NCBI GenBank assembly: GCA_032718475.1
Contig: JAUCBJ010007440.1
Span: 1 to 63,167 of the forward strand
From: Nemertoderma westbladi
Lineage: Eukaryota > Xenacoelomorpha > Nemertodermatida > Nemertodermatidae
Direction: 5' to 3'
Length of the DNA: 63,167 nt
Below are positions 23,661-38,249 of this stretch, in pieces. The position numbers were made by a program, and so were the translations under genes. Below the pieces are notes generated by a model. The model was not told the origin of the DNA and did not search any database. It worked only from the letters and a program-made list of their open reading frames with translations. How positions within the stretch are numbered: position 1 is the stretch's first letter; every line of letters starts with the position of its first letter.

Positions 23661-26600
23661 TGTCGGGTATTTGTTATTTATTTTGCTTGCTCTCTCACTT
23701 CCGTGCCGGATATTTGTTATTTATTTTGCTTGCTCTCTCATTTCCGTGACGGATATTTGTTATTTATTTTGCTTGCTCTCTCACTTCCGTGCCGGATATT
23801 TGTTATTTATTTTGCTTGCTCTCTCACTTCTGTGTCGGGTATTTGTTATTTATTTTGCTTGCTCTCTCACTTCCGTGCCGGATATTTGTTATTTATTTTG
23901 CTTGCTCTCTCACTTCCGTGCCAGATATTTGTTATTTATTTTGCTTGCTCTCTCACTTCCGTGCCAGATATTTGTTATTTATTTTGCTTGCTCTCTCACT
24001 TCTGTGTCGGGTATTTGTTATTTATTTTGCTTGCTCTCTCACTTCCGTGCCGGATATTTGTTATTTATTTTGCTTGCTCTCTCATTTCCGCGACGGATAT
24101 TTGTTATTTATTTTGCTTGCTCTCTCACTTCCGTGCCGGATATTTGTTATTTATTTTGCTTGCTCTCTCATTTCTGTGACGGATATTTGTTATTTATTTT
24201 GCTCGCTCTCTCACTTCCGTGCCGGATATTTGTTATTTATTTTGCTTGCTCTCTCACTTCTGTGTCGGGTATTTGTTATTTATTTTGCTCGCTCTCTCTC
24301 ACTTCCGTGCCGGATATTTGTTATTTATTTTGCTTGCTCTCTCACTTCCGTTCCGGATATTTGTTATTTATTTTGCTCGCTCTCTCTCACTTCCGTGCCG
24401 GATATTTGTTATTCATTTTGCTTGCTCTCTCATTTCCGTGACGGATATTTGTTATTTATTTTGCTTGCTCTCTCACTTCCGTGCCGGATATTTGTTATTT
24501 ATTTTGCTTGCTCTCTCACTTCTGTGCCGGATATTTGTTATTTATTTTGCTTGCTCTCTCACTTCCGTGCCAGATATTTGTTATTTATTTTGCTTGCTCT
24601 CTCACTTCCGTGCCAGATATTTGTTATTTATTTTGCTTGCTCTCTCACTTCCGTGCCAGATATTTGTTATTTATTTTGCTTGCTCTCTCACTTCTGTGTC
24701 GGGTATTTGTTATTTATTTTGCTTGCTCTCTCACTTCCGTGCCGGATATTTGTTATTTATTTTGCTTGCTCTCTCATTTCCGTGACGGATATTTGTTATT
24801 TATTTTGCTTGCTCTCTCACTTCCGTGCCGGATATTTGTTATTTATTTTGCTTGCTCTCTCATTTCCGTGACGGATATTTGTTATTTATTTTGCTCGCTC
24901 TCTCACTTCCGTGCCGGATATTTGTTATTTATTTTGCTTGCTCTCTCACTTCTGTGTCGGGTATTTGTTATTTATTTTGCTCGCTCTCTCTCACTTCCGT
25001 GCCGGATATTTGTTATTTATTTTGCTTGCTCTCTCACTTCCGTGCCGGATATTTGTTATTTATTTTGCTTGCTCTTTCACTTCCGTTCCGGATATTTGTT
25101 ATTTATTTTGCTCGCTCTCTCTCACTTCCGTGCCGGATATTTGTTATTTATTTTGCTTGCTCTCTCACTTCCGTGCTGGATATTTGTTATTTATTTTGCT
25201 TGCTCTCTCACTTCCGTTCCGGATATTTGTTATTTATTTTGCTTGCTCTCTCACTTCCGTGCCGGATATTTGTTATTTATTTTGCTTGCTCTCTCACTTC
25301 CGTGCCGGATATTTGTTATTTATTTTGCTCGCTCTCTCTCACTTCCGTGCCGGATATTTGTTATTTATTTTGCTTGCTCTCTCACTTCTGTCCCGAATAT
25401 TTGTTATTTATTTTGCTTGCTCTCTCACTTCCGTGCCGGATATTTGTTATTTATTTTGCTTGCTCTCTCACTTCCGTGCCGGATATTTGTTATTTATTTT
25501 GCTTGCTCTCTCACTTCCGTGCCGGATATTTGTTATTTATTTTGCTTGCTCTCTCACTTCCGTGCCGGATATTTGTTATTTATTTTGCTTGCTCTCTCAC
25601 TTCCGTGCCGGATATTTGTTATTTATTTTGCTTGCTCTCTCACTTCCGTGCCGGATATTTGTTATTTATTTTGCTTGCTCTCTCACTTCCGTGCCGGATA
25701 TTTGTTATTTATTTTGCTTGCTCTCTCACTTCCGTGCCGGATATTTGTTATTTATTTTGCTTGCTCTCTCACTTCCGTGCCGGATATTTGTTATTTATTT
25801 TGCTTGCTCTTTCACTTCCGTTCTGGATATTTGTTATTTATTTTGCTCGCTCTCTCACTTCCGTGCCGGATATTTGTTATTTATTTTGCTTGCTCTCTCA
25901 CTTCCGTGCCGGATATTTGTTATTTATTTTGCTTGCTCTCTCACTTCCGTGCCGGATATTTGTTATTTATTTTGCTTGCTCTCTCACTTCCGTGCCGGAT
26001 ATTTGTTATTTATTTTGCTCGTTCTCTCACTTCCGTTCGACGGATATTTGTTATTTATTTTGCTTGCTCTCTCACTTCCGTGCCGGATATTTGTTATTTA
26101 TTTTGCTTGCTCTTTCACTTCCGTGCCGGATATTTGTTATTGATTTTGCTCGCTCTCTCACTTCCGTGCCGGATATTTGTTATTTATTTTGCTTGCTCTT
26201 TCACTTCCTCTCCGGATATTTGTTATTTATTTTGCTCGCTCTCTCACTTCCGTGCCGGATATTTGTTATTTATTTTGCTTGCTCTTTCAATTCCGTGCCG
26301 GATATTTGTTATTTATTTTGCTCACTCTCTCACTTCCGTGCCGGATATTTGTTATTTATTTTGCTTGCTCTTTCACTTCCGTTCCGGATATTTGTTATTT
26401 ATTTTGCTTGCTCTCTCACTTCCGTTCCGGATATTTGTTATTTATTTTGCTCGCTCTCTCACTTCCGTGTCGGATATTTGTTATTTATTTTGCTCGCTCT
26501 CTCACTTCCGTGCCGGATATTTGTTATTTATTTTGCTTGCTCTTTCACTTCCGTGCCGGATATTTGTTATTTATTTTGCTCGCTCTTTCACTTCCGTGCC

Positions 26601-29600
26601 GGATATTTGTTATTTATTTTGCTCGCTCTCTCACTTCCGTGCCGGATATTTGTTATTTATTTTGCTTGCTCTTTCACTTCCGTTCCGGATATTTGTTATT
26701 TATTTTGCTCACTCTTTCACTTCCGTGCCGGATATTTGTTATTTATTTTGCTCGCTCTCTCACTTCCGTGCCGGATATTTGTTATTTAATTTGCTTGCTC
26801 TCTCACTTCCGTGCCGGATATTTGTTATTTATTTTGCTCGCTCTCTCACTTCCGTGCCGGATATTTGTTATTAATTTTGCTTGCTCTTTCACTTCCGTTC
26901 CGGATATTTGTTATTTATTTTGCTCGCTCTTTCACTTCCGTGCCGGATATTTGTTATTTATTTTGCTCGCTCTCTCACTTCCGTGCCGGATATTTGTTAT
27001 TTATTTTGCTCGCTCTCTCACTTCCGTGCTGGATATTTGTTATTTATTTTGCTTGCTCTTTCACTTCCGTTCCGGATATTTGTTATTTATTTTGCTCGCT
27101 CTCTCACTTCCGTGCCGGATATTTGTTATTTATTTTGCTTGCTCTTTCACTTCCGTGCCGGATATTTGTTATTTATTTTGCTCGCTCTCTCACTTCCGTG
27201 CCGGATATTTGTTATTTATTTTGCTTGCTCTTTCACTTCCGTTCCGGATATTTGTTATTTATTTTGCTCGCTCTTTCACTTCCATTCCGGATATTTGTTA
27301 TTTATTTTGCTCGCTCTCTCACTTCCGTGCCGGATATTTGTTATTTATTTTGCTCGCTCTCTCACTTCCGTGCCGGATATTTGTTATTTATTTTGCTTGC
27401 TCTCTCACTTCCGTGCCGGATATTTGTTATTTATTTTGCTTGCTCTTTCACTTCCGTGCCGGATATTTGTTATTTATTTTGCTCGCTCTCTCACTTCCGT
27501 GCCGGATATTTGTTATTTATTTTGCTTGCTCTCTCACTTCCGTGCCGGATATTTGTTATTTATTTTGCTTGCTCTTTCACTTCCGTGTCGGATATTTGTT
27601 ATTTATTTTGCTCGCTCTCTCACTTCCGTGCCGGATATTTGTTATTTATTTTGCTTGCTCTTTCACTTCCGTTCCGGATATTTGTTATTTATTTTGCTCG
27701 CTCTCTCACTTCCGTGCCGGATATTTGTTATTTATTTTGCTTGCTCTCTCACTTCTGTGTCGGGTATTTGTTATTTATTTTGCTTGCTCTCTCACTTCTG
27801 TGTCGGGTATTTGTTATTTATTTTGCTTGCTCTCTCACTTCCGTGACGGATATTTGTTATTTATTTTGCTTGCTCTCTCACTTCTGTGTCGGGTATTTGT
27901 TATTTATTTTGCTTGCTCTCTCACTTCCGTGACGGATATTTGTTACTTATTTTGCTTGCTCTCTCACTTCCGTGCCGGATATTTGTTATTTATTTTGCTT
28001 GCTCTCTCACTTCTGTGTCGGGTATTTGTTATTTATTTTGCTTGCTCTCTCACTTCTGTGTCGGGTATTTGTTATTTATTTTGCTTGCTCTCTCACTTCT
28101 GTGCCGGATATTTGTTATTTATTTTGCTTGCTATCTCACTTCCGTGCCGGGTATTTGTTATTTATTTTGCTTGCTCTCTCACTTCCGTGCCGGATATTTG
28201 TTATTTATTTTGCTTGCTCTCTCACTTCTGTGTCGGGTATTTGTTATTCATTTTGCTTGCTCTCTCACTTCCGTCCCGAATATTTGTTATTTATTTTGCT
28301 TGCTCTCTCACTTCCGTGCCGGATATTTGTTATTTATTTTGCTTGCTCTCTCACTTCTGTGTCGGGTATTTGTTATTTATTTTGCTTGCTCTCTCACTTC
28401 CGTGACGGATATTTGTTATTTATTTTGCTTGCTCTCTCACTTCTGTGTCGGGTATTTGTTATTTATTTTGCTTGCTCTCTCACTTCTGTGTCGGGTATTT
28501 GTTATTTATTTTGCTTGCTCTCTCACTTCTGTGTCGGGTATTTGTTATTTATTTTGCTTGCTCTCTCACTTCCGTGCCGGATATTTGTTATTTATTTTGC
28601 TTGCTCTCTCATTTCCGTGACGGATATTTGTTATTTATTTTGCTTGCTCTCTCACTTCCGTGCCGGATATTTGTTATTTATTTTGCTTGCTCTCTCACTT
28701 CTGTGTCGGGTATTTGTTATTTATTTTGCTTGCTCTCTCACTTCCGTGCCGGATATTTGTTATTTATTTTGCTTGCTCTCTCATTTCCGTGACGGATATT
28801 TGTTATTTATTTTGCTTGCTCTCTCACTTCCGTGCCGGATATTTGTTATTTATTTTGCTTGCTCTCTCACTTCTGTGTCGGGTATTTGTTATTTATTTTG
28901 CTTGCTCTCTCACTTCCGTGCCGGATATTTGTTATTTATTTTGCTTGCTCTCTCACTTCCGTGCCAGATATTTGTTATTTATTTTGCTTGCTCTCTCACT
29001 TCCGTGCCAGATATTTGTTATTTATTTTGCTTGCTCTCTCACTTCTGTGTCGGGTATTTGTTATTTATTTTGCTTGCTCTCTCACTTCCGTGCCGGATAT
29101 TTGTTATTTATTTTGCTTGCTCTCTCATTTCCGCGACGGATATTTGTTATTTATTTTGCTTGCTCTCTCACTTCCGTGCCGGATATTTGTTATTTATTTT
29201 GCTTGCTCTCTCATTTCTGTGACGGATATTTGTCATTTATTTTGCTCGCTCTCTCTCACTTCCGTGCCGGATATTTGTTATTTATTTTGCTTGCTCTCTC
29301 ACTTCCGTTCCGGATATTTGTTATTTATTTTGCTCGCTCTCTCTCACTTCCGTGCCGGATATTTGTTATTCATTTTGCTTGCTCTCTCATTTCCGTGACG
29401 GATATTTGTTATTTATTTTGCTTGCTCTCTCACTTCCGTGCCGGATATTTGTTATTTATTTTGCTTGCTCTCTCACTTCTGTGCCGGATATTTGTTATTT
29501 ATTTTGCTTGCTCTCTCACTTCCGTGCCAGATATTTGTTATTTATTTTGCTTGCTCTCTCACTTCCGTGCCAGATATTTGTTATTTATTTTGCTTGCTCT

Positions 29601-32600
29601 CTCACTTCCGTGCCAGATATTTGTTATTTATTTTGCTTGCTCTCTCACTTCTGTGTCGGGTATTTGTTATTTATTTTGCTTGCTCTCTCACTTCCGTGCC
29701 GGATATTTGTTATTTATTTTGCTTGCTCTCTCATTTCCGTGACGGATATTTGTTATTTATTTTGCTTGCTCTCTCACTTCCGTGCCGGATATTTGTTATT
29801 TATTTTGCTTGCTCTCTCATTTCCGTGACGGATATTTGTTATTTATTTTGCTCGCTCTCTCACTTCCGTGCCGGATATTTGTTATTTATTTTGCTTGCTC
29901 TCTCACTTCTGTGTCGGGTATTTGTTATTTATTTTGCTCGCTCTCTCTCACTTCCGTGCCGGATATTTGTTATTTATTTTGCTTGCTCTCTCACTTCCGT
30001 GCCGGATATTTGTTATTTATTTTGCTTGCTCTTTCACTTCCGTTCCGGATATTTGTTATTTATTTTGCTCGCTCTCTCTCACTTCCGTGCCGGATATTTG
30101 TTATTTATTTTGCTTGCTCTCTCACTTCCGTGCCGGATATTTGTTATTTATTTTGCTTGCTCTCTCACTTCCGTTCCGGATATTTGTTATTTATTTTGCT
30201 TGCTCTCTCACTTCCGTGCCGGATATTTGTTATTTATTTTGCTTGCTCTCTCACTTCCGTGCCGGATATTTGTTATTTATTTTGCTCGCTCTCTCTCACT
30301 TCCGTGCCGGATATTTGTTATTTATTTTGCTTGCTCTCTCACTTCTGTCCCGAATATTTGTTATTTATTTTGCTTGCTCTCTCACTTCCGTGCCGGATAT
30401 TTGTTATTTATTTTGCTTGCTCTCTCACTTCCGTGCCGGATATTTGTTATTTATTTTGCTTGCTCTCTCACTTCCGTGCCGGATATTTGTTATTTATTTT
30501 GCTTGCTCTCTCACTTCCGTGCCGGATATTTGTTATTTATTTTGCTTGCTCTCTCACTTCCGTGCCGGATATTTGTTATTTATTTTGCTTGCTCTCTCAC
30601 TTCCGTGCCGGATATTTGTTATTTATTTTGCTTGCTCTCTCACTTCCGTGCCGGATATTTGTTATTTATTTTGCTTGCTCTCTCACTTCCGTGCCGGATA
30701 TTTGTTATTTATTTTGCTTGCTCTCTCACTTCCGTGCCGGATATTTGTTATTTATTTTGCTTGCTCTTTCACTTCCGTTCTGGATATTTGTTATTTATTT
30801 TGCTCGCTCTCTCACTTCCGTGCCGGATATTTGTTATTTATTTTGCTTGCTCTCTCACTTCCGTGCCGGATATTTGTTATTTATTTTGCTTGCTCTCTCA
30901 CTTCCGTGCCGGATATTTGTTATTTATTTTGCTTGCTCTCTCACTTCCGTGCCGGATATTTGTTATTTATTTTGCTCGTTCTCTCACTTCCGTTCGACGG
31001 ATATTTGTTATTTATTTTGCTTGCTCTCTCACTTCCGTGCCGGATATTTGTTATTTATTTTGCTTGCTCTTTCACTTCCGTGCCGGATATTTGTTATTGA
31101 TTTTGCTCGCTCTCTCACTTCCGTGCCGGATATTTGTTATTTATTTTGCTTGTTCTTTCACTTCCTCTCCGGATATTTGTTATTTATTTTGCTCGCTCTC
31201 TCACTTCCGTGCCGGATATTTGTTATTTATTTTGCTTGCTCTTTCAATTCCGTGCCGGATATTTGTTATTTATTTTGCTCACTCTCTCACTTCCGTGCCG
31301 GATATTTGTTATTTATTTTGCTTGCTCTTTCACTTCCGTTCCGGATATTTGTTATTTATTTTGCTTGCTCTCTCACTTCCGTTCCGGATATTTGTTATTT
31401 ATTTTGCTCGCTCTCTCACTTCCGTGTCGGATATTTGTTATTTATTTTGCTCGCTCTCTCACTTCCGTGCCGGATATTTGTTATTTATTTTGCTTGCTCT
31501 TTCACTTCCGTGCCGGATATTTGTTATTTATTTTGCTCGCTCTTTCACTTCCGTGCCGGATATTTGTTATTTATTTTGCTCGCTCTCTCACTTCCGTGCC
31601 GGATATTTGTTATTTATTTTGCTTGCTCTTTCACTTCCGTTCCGGATATTTGTTATTTATTTTGCTCACTCTTTCACTTCCGTGCCGGATATTTGTTATT
31701 TATTTTGCTCGCTCTCTCACTTCCGTGCCGGATATTTGTTATTTAATTTGCTTGCTCTCTCACTTCCGTGCCGGATATTTGTTATTTATTTTGCTCGCTC
31801 TCTCACTTCCGTGCCGGATATTTGTTATTAATTTTGCTTGCTCTTTCACTTCCGTTCCGGATATTTGTTATTTATTTTGCTCGCTCTTTCACTTCCGTGC
31901 CGGATATTTGTTATTTATTTTGCTCGCTCTCTCACTTCCGTGCCGGATATTTGTTATTTATTTTGCTCGCTCTCTCACTTCCGTGCTGGATATTTGTTAT
32001 TTATTTTGCTTGCTCTTTCACTTCCGTTCCGGATATTTGTTATTTATTTTGCTCGCTCTCTCACTTCCGTGCCGGATATTTGTTATTTATTTTGCTTGCT
32101 CTTTCACTTCCGTGCCGGATATTTGTTATTTATTTTGCTCGCTCTCTCACTTCCGTGCCGGATATTTGTTATTTATTTTGCTTGCTCTTTCACTTCCGTT
32201 CCGGATATTTGTTATTTATTTTGCTCGCTCTTTCACTTCCGTTCCGGATATTTGTTATTTATTTTGCTCGCTCTCTCACTTCCGTGCCGGATATTTGTTA
32301 TTTATTTTGCTCGCTCTCTCACTTCCGTGCCGGATATTTGTTATTTATTTTGCTTGCTCTCTCACTTCCGTGCCGGATATTTGTTATTTATTTTGCTTGC
32401 TCTTTCACTTCCGTGCCGGATATTTGTTATTTATTTTGCTCGCTCTCTCACTTCCGTGCCGGATATTTGTTATTTATTTTGCTTGCTCTTTCACTTCCGT
32501 TCCGGATATTTGTTATTTATTTTGCTCGCTCTCTCACTTCCGTGCCGGATATTTGTTATTTATTTTGCTTGCTCTCTCACTTCCGTGACGGATATTTGTT
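22700..32600 (+). repeat. About 5-kb segmental tandem duplication in the satellite
   Basis: The order of variants from about 22.7 to 27.7 kb is repeated from about 27.7 to 32.6 kb. The offset is 5043 bp for the first part and 4957 bp from about 29.2 kb on, so the second copy lacks two monomers (86 bp) near 29.22 kb. Rare marks such as TTATTAATTTTG (near 26,870 and 31,827) recur at the expected places. Confidence 0.85.
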
Positions 32601-35600
32601 ATTTATTTTGCTTGCTCTCTCACTTCCGTGTCGGATATTTGTTATTTATTTTGCTCGCTCTCTCACTTCCGTGCCGGATATTTGTTATTTATTTTGCTTG
32701 CTCTTTCACTTCCGTGCCGGATATTTGTTATTTATTTTGCTCGCTCTCTCACTTCCGTGCCGGATATTTGTTATTTATTTTGCTTGCTCTTTCACTTCCG
32801 TTCCGGATATTTGTTATTTATTTTGCTCGCTCTCTCACTTCCGTGCCGGATATTTGTTATTTATTTTGCTTGCTCTCTCACTTCCGTGACGGATATTTGT
32901 TATTTATTTTGCTTGCTCTCTCACTTCCGTGTCGGATATTTGTTATTTATTTTGCTCGCTCTCTCACTTCCGTGCCGGATATTTGTTATTTATTTTGCTT
33001 GCTCTCTCACTTCCGTGCCGGATATTTGTTATTTATTTTGCTTGCTCTCTCACTTCCGTGCCGGATATTTGTTATTTATTATGCTTGCTCTTTCACTTCC
33101 GTTCCGGATATTTGTTATTTATTTTGCTCGCTCTCTCACTTCCGTGCCGGATATTTGTTATTTATTTTGCTTGCTCTCTCACTTCCGTGCCAGATATTTG
33201 TTATTTATTTTGCTTGCTCTCTCACTTCCGTGCCGGATATTTGTTATTTATTTTGCTCGCTCTCTCACTTCCGTTCCGGATATTTGTTATTTATTTTGCT
33301 TGCTCTCTCACTTCCGTTCCGGATATTTGTTATTTATTTTGCTCGCTCTCTCACTTCCGTGTCGGATATTTGTTATTTATTTTGCTCGCTCTCTCACTTC
33401 CGTGCCGGATATTTGTTATTTATTTTGCTTGCTCTTTCACTTCCGTGCCGGATATTTGTTATTTATTTTGCTCGCTCTTTCACTTCCGTGCCGGATATTT
33501 GTTATTTATTTTGCTCGCTCTCTCACTTCCGTGCCGGATATTTGTTATTTATTTTGCTTGCTCTTTCACTTCCGTTCCGGATATTTGTTATTTATTTTGC
33601 TCACTCTTTCACTTCCGTGCCGGATATTTGTTATTTATTTTGCTCGCTCTCTCACTTCCGTGCCGGATATTTGTTATTTAATTTGCTTGCTCTCTCACTT
33701 CCGTGCCGGATATTTGTTATTTATTTTGCTCGCTCTCTCACTTCCGTGCCGGATATTTGTTATTAATTTTGCTTGCTCTTTCACTTCCGTTCCGGATATT
33801 TGTTATTTATTTTGCTCGCTCTTTCACTTCCGTGCCGGATATTTGTTATTTATTTTGCTCGCTCTCTCACTTCCGTGCCGGATATTTGTTATTTATTTTG
33901 CTCGCTCTCTCACTTCCGTGCTGGATATTTGTTATTTATTTTGCTTGCTCTTTCACTTCCGTTCCGGATATTTGTTATTTATTTTGCTCGCTCTCTCACT
34001 TCCGTGCCGGATATTTGTTATTTATTTTGCTTGCTCTTTCACTTCCGTGCCGGATATTTGTTATTTATTTTGCTCGCTCTCTCACTTCCGTGCCGGATAT
34101 TTGTTATTTATTTTGCTTGCTCTTTCACTTCCGTTCCGGATATTTGTTATTTATTTTGCTCGCTCTTTCACTTCCGTTCCGGATATTTGTTATTTATTTT
34201 GCTCGCTCTCTCACTTCCGTGCCGGATATTTGTTATTTATTTTGCTCGCTCTCTCACTTCCGTGCCGGATATTTGTTATTTATTTTGCTTGCTCTCTCAC
34301 TTCCGTGCCGGATATTTGTTATTTATTTTGCTTGCTCTTTCACTTCCGTGCCGGATATTTGTTATTTATTTTGCTCGCTCTCTCACTTCCGTGCCGGATA
34401 TTTGTTATTTATTTTGCTTGCTCTTTCACTTCCGTTCCGGATATTTGTTATTTATTTTGCTCGCTCTCTCACTTCCGTGCCGGATATTTGTTATTTATTT
34501 TGCTTGCTCTCTCACTTCCGTGACGGATATTTGTTATTTATTTTGCTTGCTCTCTCACTTCCGTGTCGGATATTTGTTATTTATTTTGCTCGCTCTCTCA
34601 CTTCCGTGCCGGATATTTGTTATTTATTTTGCTTGCTCTCTCACTTCCGTGCCGGATATTTGTTATTTATTTTGCTTGCTCTCTCACTTCCGTGCCGGAT
34701 ATTTGTTATTTATTATGCTTGCTCTTTCACTTCCGTTCCGGATATTTGTTATTTATTTTGCTCGCTCTCTCACTTCCGTGCCGGATATTTGTTATTTATT
34801 TTGCTTGCTCTCTCACTTCCGTGCCAGATATTTGTTATTTATTTTGCTTGCTCTCTCACTTCCGTGCCGGATATTTGTTATTTATTTTGCTCGCTCTCTC
34901 ACTTCCGTGCCGGATATTTATTATTTATTTTGCTTGCTCTCCCACTTCCGTCCCGAATATTTGTTATTTATTTTGCTTGCTCTCTCACTTCCGTGCTGGA
35001 TATTTGTTATTTATTTTGCTCGCTCTCTCACTTCCGTGCCGGATATTTGTTATTTATTTTGCTTGCTCTCTCACTTCCGTGCCGGATATTTGTTATTTAT
35101 TTTGCTCGCTCTCTCACTTCCGTGCCGGATATTTGTTATTTATTTTGCTCGCTCTCTCACTTCCGTGCCAGATATTTGTTATTTATTTTGCTTGCTCTCT
35201 CACTTCGGTGTCGGATATTTGTTATTTATTTTGCTTGCTCTCTCACTTCCGTGCCGGATATTTGTTATTTATTTTGCTTGCTCTTTCACTTCCGTGCCGG
35301 ATATTTGTTATTTATTTTGCTCGCTCTCTCACTTCCGTGCCGGATATTTGTTATTTATTTTGCTCGCTCTCTCACTTCCGTGCCGGATATTTGTTATTTA
35401 TTTTGCTTGCTCTTTCACTTCCGTTCCGGATATTTGTTATTTATTTTGCTCGCTCTCTCACTTCCGTGTCGGATATTTGTTATTTATTTTGCTTGCTCTC
35501 TCACTTCCGTGCCGGATATTTGTTATTTATTTTGCTTGCTCTCTCACTTCCGTGCCGGATATTTGTTATTTATTTTGCTCGCTCTCTCACTTCTGTGTCG

Positions 35601-35700
35601 GGTATTTGTTATTTATTTTGCTTGCTCTCTCACTTCCGTGCCGGATATTTGTTATTTATTTTGCTTGCTCTCTCACTTCCGTGCCGGATATTTGTTATTT
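31760..35700 (+). repeat. 1935-bp higher-order repeat (45 monomers)
   Basis: The stretch from about 31.77 kb recurs 1935 bp downstream, including the rare TTATTAATTTTG monomer (31,827 and 33,762). 1935 is exactly 45 times 43. The second copy later loses register with the first. Confidence 0.8.
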
Positions 35701-38249
35701 ATTTTGCTTGCTCTCTCACTTCCGTGTCGGATATTTGTTATTTATTTTGCTCGCTCTCTCACTTCCGTGCCGGATATTTGTTATTTATTTTGCTCGCTCT
35801 CTCACTTCCGTGCCGGATATTTGTTATTTATTTTGCTTGCTCTCTCACTTCCGTGCCGGATATTTGTTATTTATTTTGCTCGCTCTCTCACTTCTGTGTC
35901 GGGTATTTGTTATTTATTTTGCTTGCTCTCTCACTTCCGTGCCAGATATTTGTTATTTATTTTGCTTGCTCTCTCACTTCCGTGACGGGTATTTGTTATT
36001 TATTTTGCTCGCTCTCTCACTTCCGTGCCGGATATTTGTTATTTAATTTGCTTGCTCTCTCACTTCCGTGCCGGATATTTGTTATTTATTTTGCTTGCTC
36101 TCTCACTTCCGTGTCGGATATTTGTTATTTATTTTGCTCGCTCTCTCACTTCCGTGCCGGATATTTGTTATTTATTTTGCTTGCTCTCTCACTTCCGTCC
36201 CGAATATTTGTTATTTATTTTGCTTGCTCTCTCACTTCTGTGTCGGGTATTTGTTATTTATTTTGCTTGCTCTCTCACTTCCGTGCCGGATATTTGTTAT
36301 TTATTTTGCTTGCTCTCTCACTTCCGTGCCGGATATTTGTTATTTATTTTGCTTGCTCTCTCACTTCCGTGCCGGATATTTGTTATTTATTTTGCTCGCT
36401 CTCTCACTTCCGTGCCGGATATTTGTTATTTATTTTGATGGCTCTCTCACTTCCGTGCCGGATATTTGTTATTTATTTTGCTTGCTCTCTCACTTCCGTG
36501 CCGGGTATTTGTTATTTATTTTGCTTGGCTTGCTCTCTCACTTTCGTGCCGGATATTTGTTATTTATTTTGCTTGCTCTCTCACTTCCGTGCCGGATATT
36601 TGTTATTTATTTTGCTTGCTCTCTCACTTCCGTGCCGGATATTTGTTATTTATTTTGCTTGCTCTCTCACTTCCGTGCCGGATATTTGTTATTTATTTTG
36701 CTTGCTCTCTCACTTCCGTGCCGGATATTTGTTATTTATTTTGCTTGCTCTCTCACTTCCGTGCCGGATATTTGTTATTTATTTTGCTTGCTCTCTCACT
36801 TCCGTGCCGGATATTTGTTATTTATTTTGCTTGCTCTCTCACTTCCGTGCCGGATATTTGTTATTTATTTTGCTTGCTCTCTCACTTCCGTGCCGGATAT
36901 TTGTTATTTATTTTGCTTGCTCTCTCACTTCCGTGCCGGATATTTGTTATTTATTTTGCTTGCTCTCTCACTTCCGTGCCGGATATTTGTTATTTATTTT
37001 GCTTGCTCTCTCACTTCCGTGCCGGATATTTGTTATTTATTTTGCTTGCTCTCTCACTTCTGTGTCGGGTATTTGTTATTTATTTTGCTCGCTCTCTCAC
37101 TTCCGTGCCGGATATTTGTTATTTATTTTGCTTGCTCTCTCACTTTCGTGCCGGATATTTGTTATTTATTTTGCTCGCTCTCTCACTTCCGTGCCGGATA
37201 TTTGTTATTTATTTTGCTTGCTCTCTCACTTCCGTGCCGGATATTTGTTATTTATTTTGCTTGCTCTCTCACTTCCGTGCCGGATATTTGTTATTTATTT
37301 TGCTTGCTCTTCCACTTCCGTTCCGGGTATTTGTTATTTATTTTGCTCGCTCTCTCACTTCCGTGCCGGATATTTGTTATTTATTTTGCTTGCTCTCTCA
37401 CTTCCGTGCCGGATATTTGTTATTTATTTTGCTTGCTCTCTCACTTCCGTGCCGGATATTTGTTATTTATTTTGCTTGCTCTTCCACTTCCGTTCCGGGT
37501 ATTTGTTGTTTATTTTGCTCGCTCTCTCACTTCCGTGCCGGATATTTGTTATTTATTTTACTTGGCTTGCTCTCTCACTTCCGTGCCGGATATTTGTTAT
37601 TTATTTTGCTTGCTCTCTCACTTCCGTGCCGGATATTTGTTATTTATTTTGCTTGCTCTTCCACTTCCGTTCCGGGTATTTGTTGTTTATTTTGCTCGCT
37701 CTCTCACTTCCGTGCCGGATATTTGTTATTTATTTTGCTTGGCTTGCTCTCTCACTTCCGTGCCGGATATTTGTTATTTATTTTGCTTGGCTTGCTCTCT
37801 CACTTCCGTGCCGGATATTTGTTATTTATTTTGCTTGCTCTTCCACTTCCGTTCCGGGTATTTGTTGTTTATTTTGCTCGCTCTCTCACTTCCGTGCCGG
37901 ATATTTGTTATTTATTTTGCTTGGCTTGCTCTCTCACTTCCGTGCCGGATATTTGTTATTTATTTTGCTTGCTCTCTCACTTCCGTGCCGGATATTTGTT
38001 ACTTATTTTGCTCGCTCTCTCACTTCCGTGCCGGATATTTGTTATTTATTTTGCTTGGCTTGCTCTCTCACTTCCGTGCCGGATATTTGTTATTTATTTT
38101 GCTTGCTCTCTCACTTCCGTGCCGGATATTTGTTATTTATTTTGCTTGCTCTTTCACTTCCGTGCCGGATATTTGTTATTTATTTTGCTTGCTCTTTCAC
38201 TTCCGTTCCGGATATTTGTTATTTATTTTGCTCGCTCTCTCACTTCTGT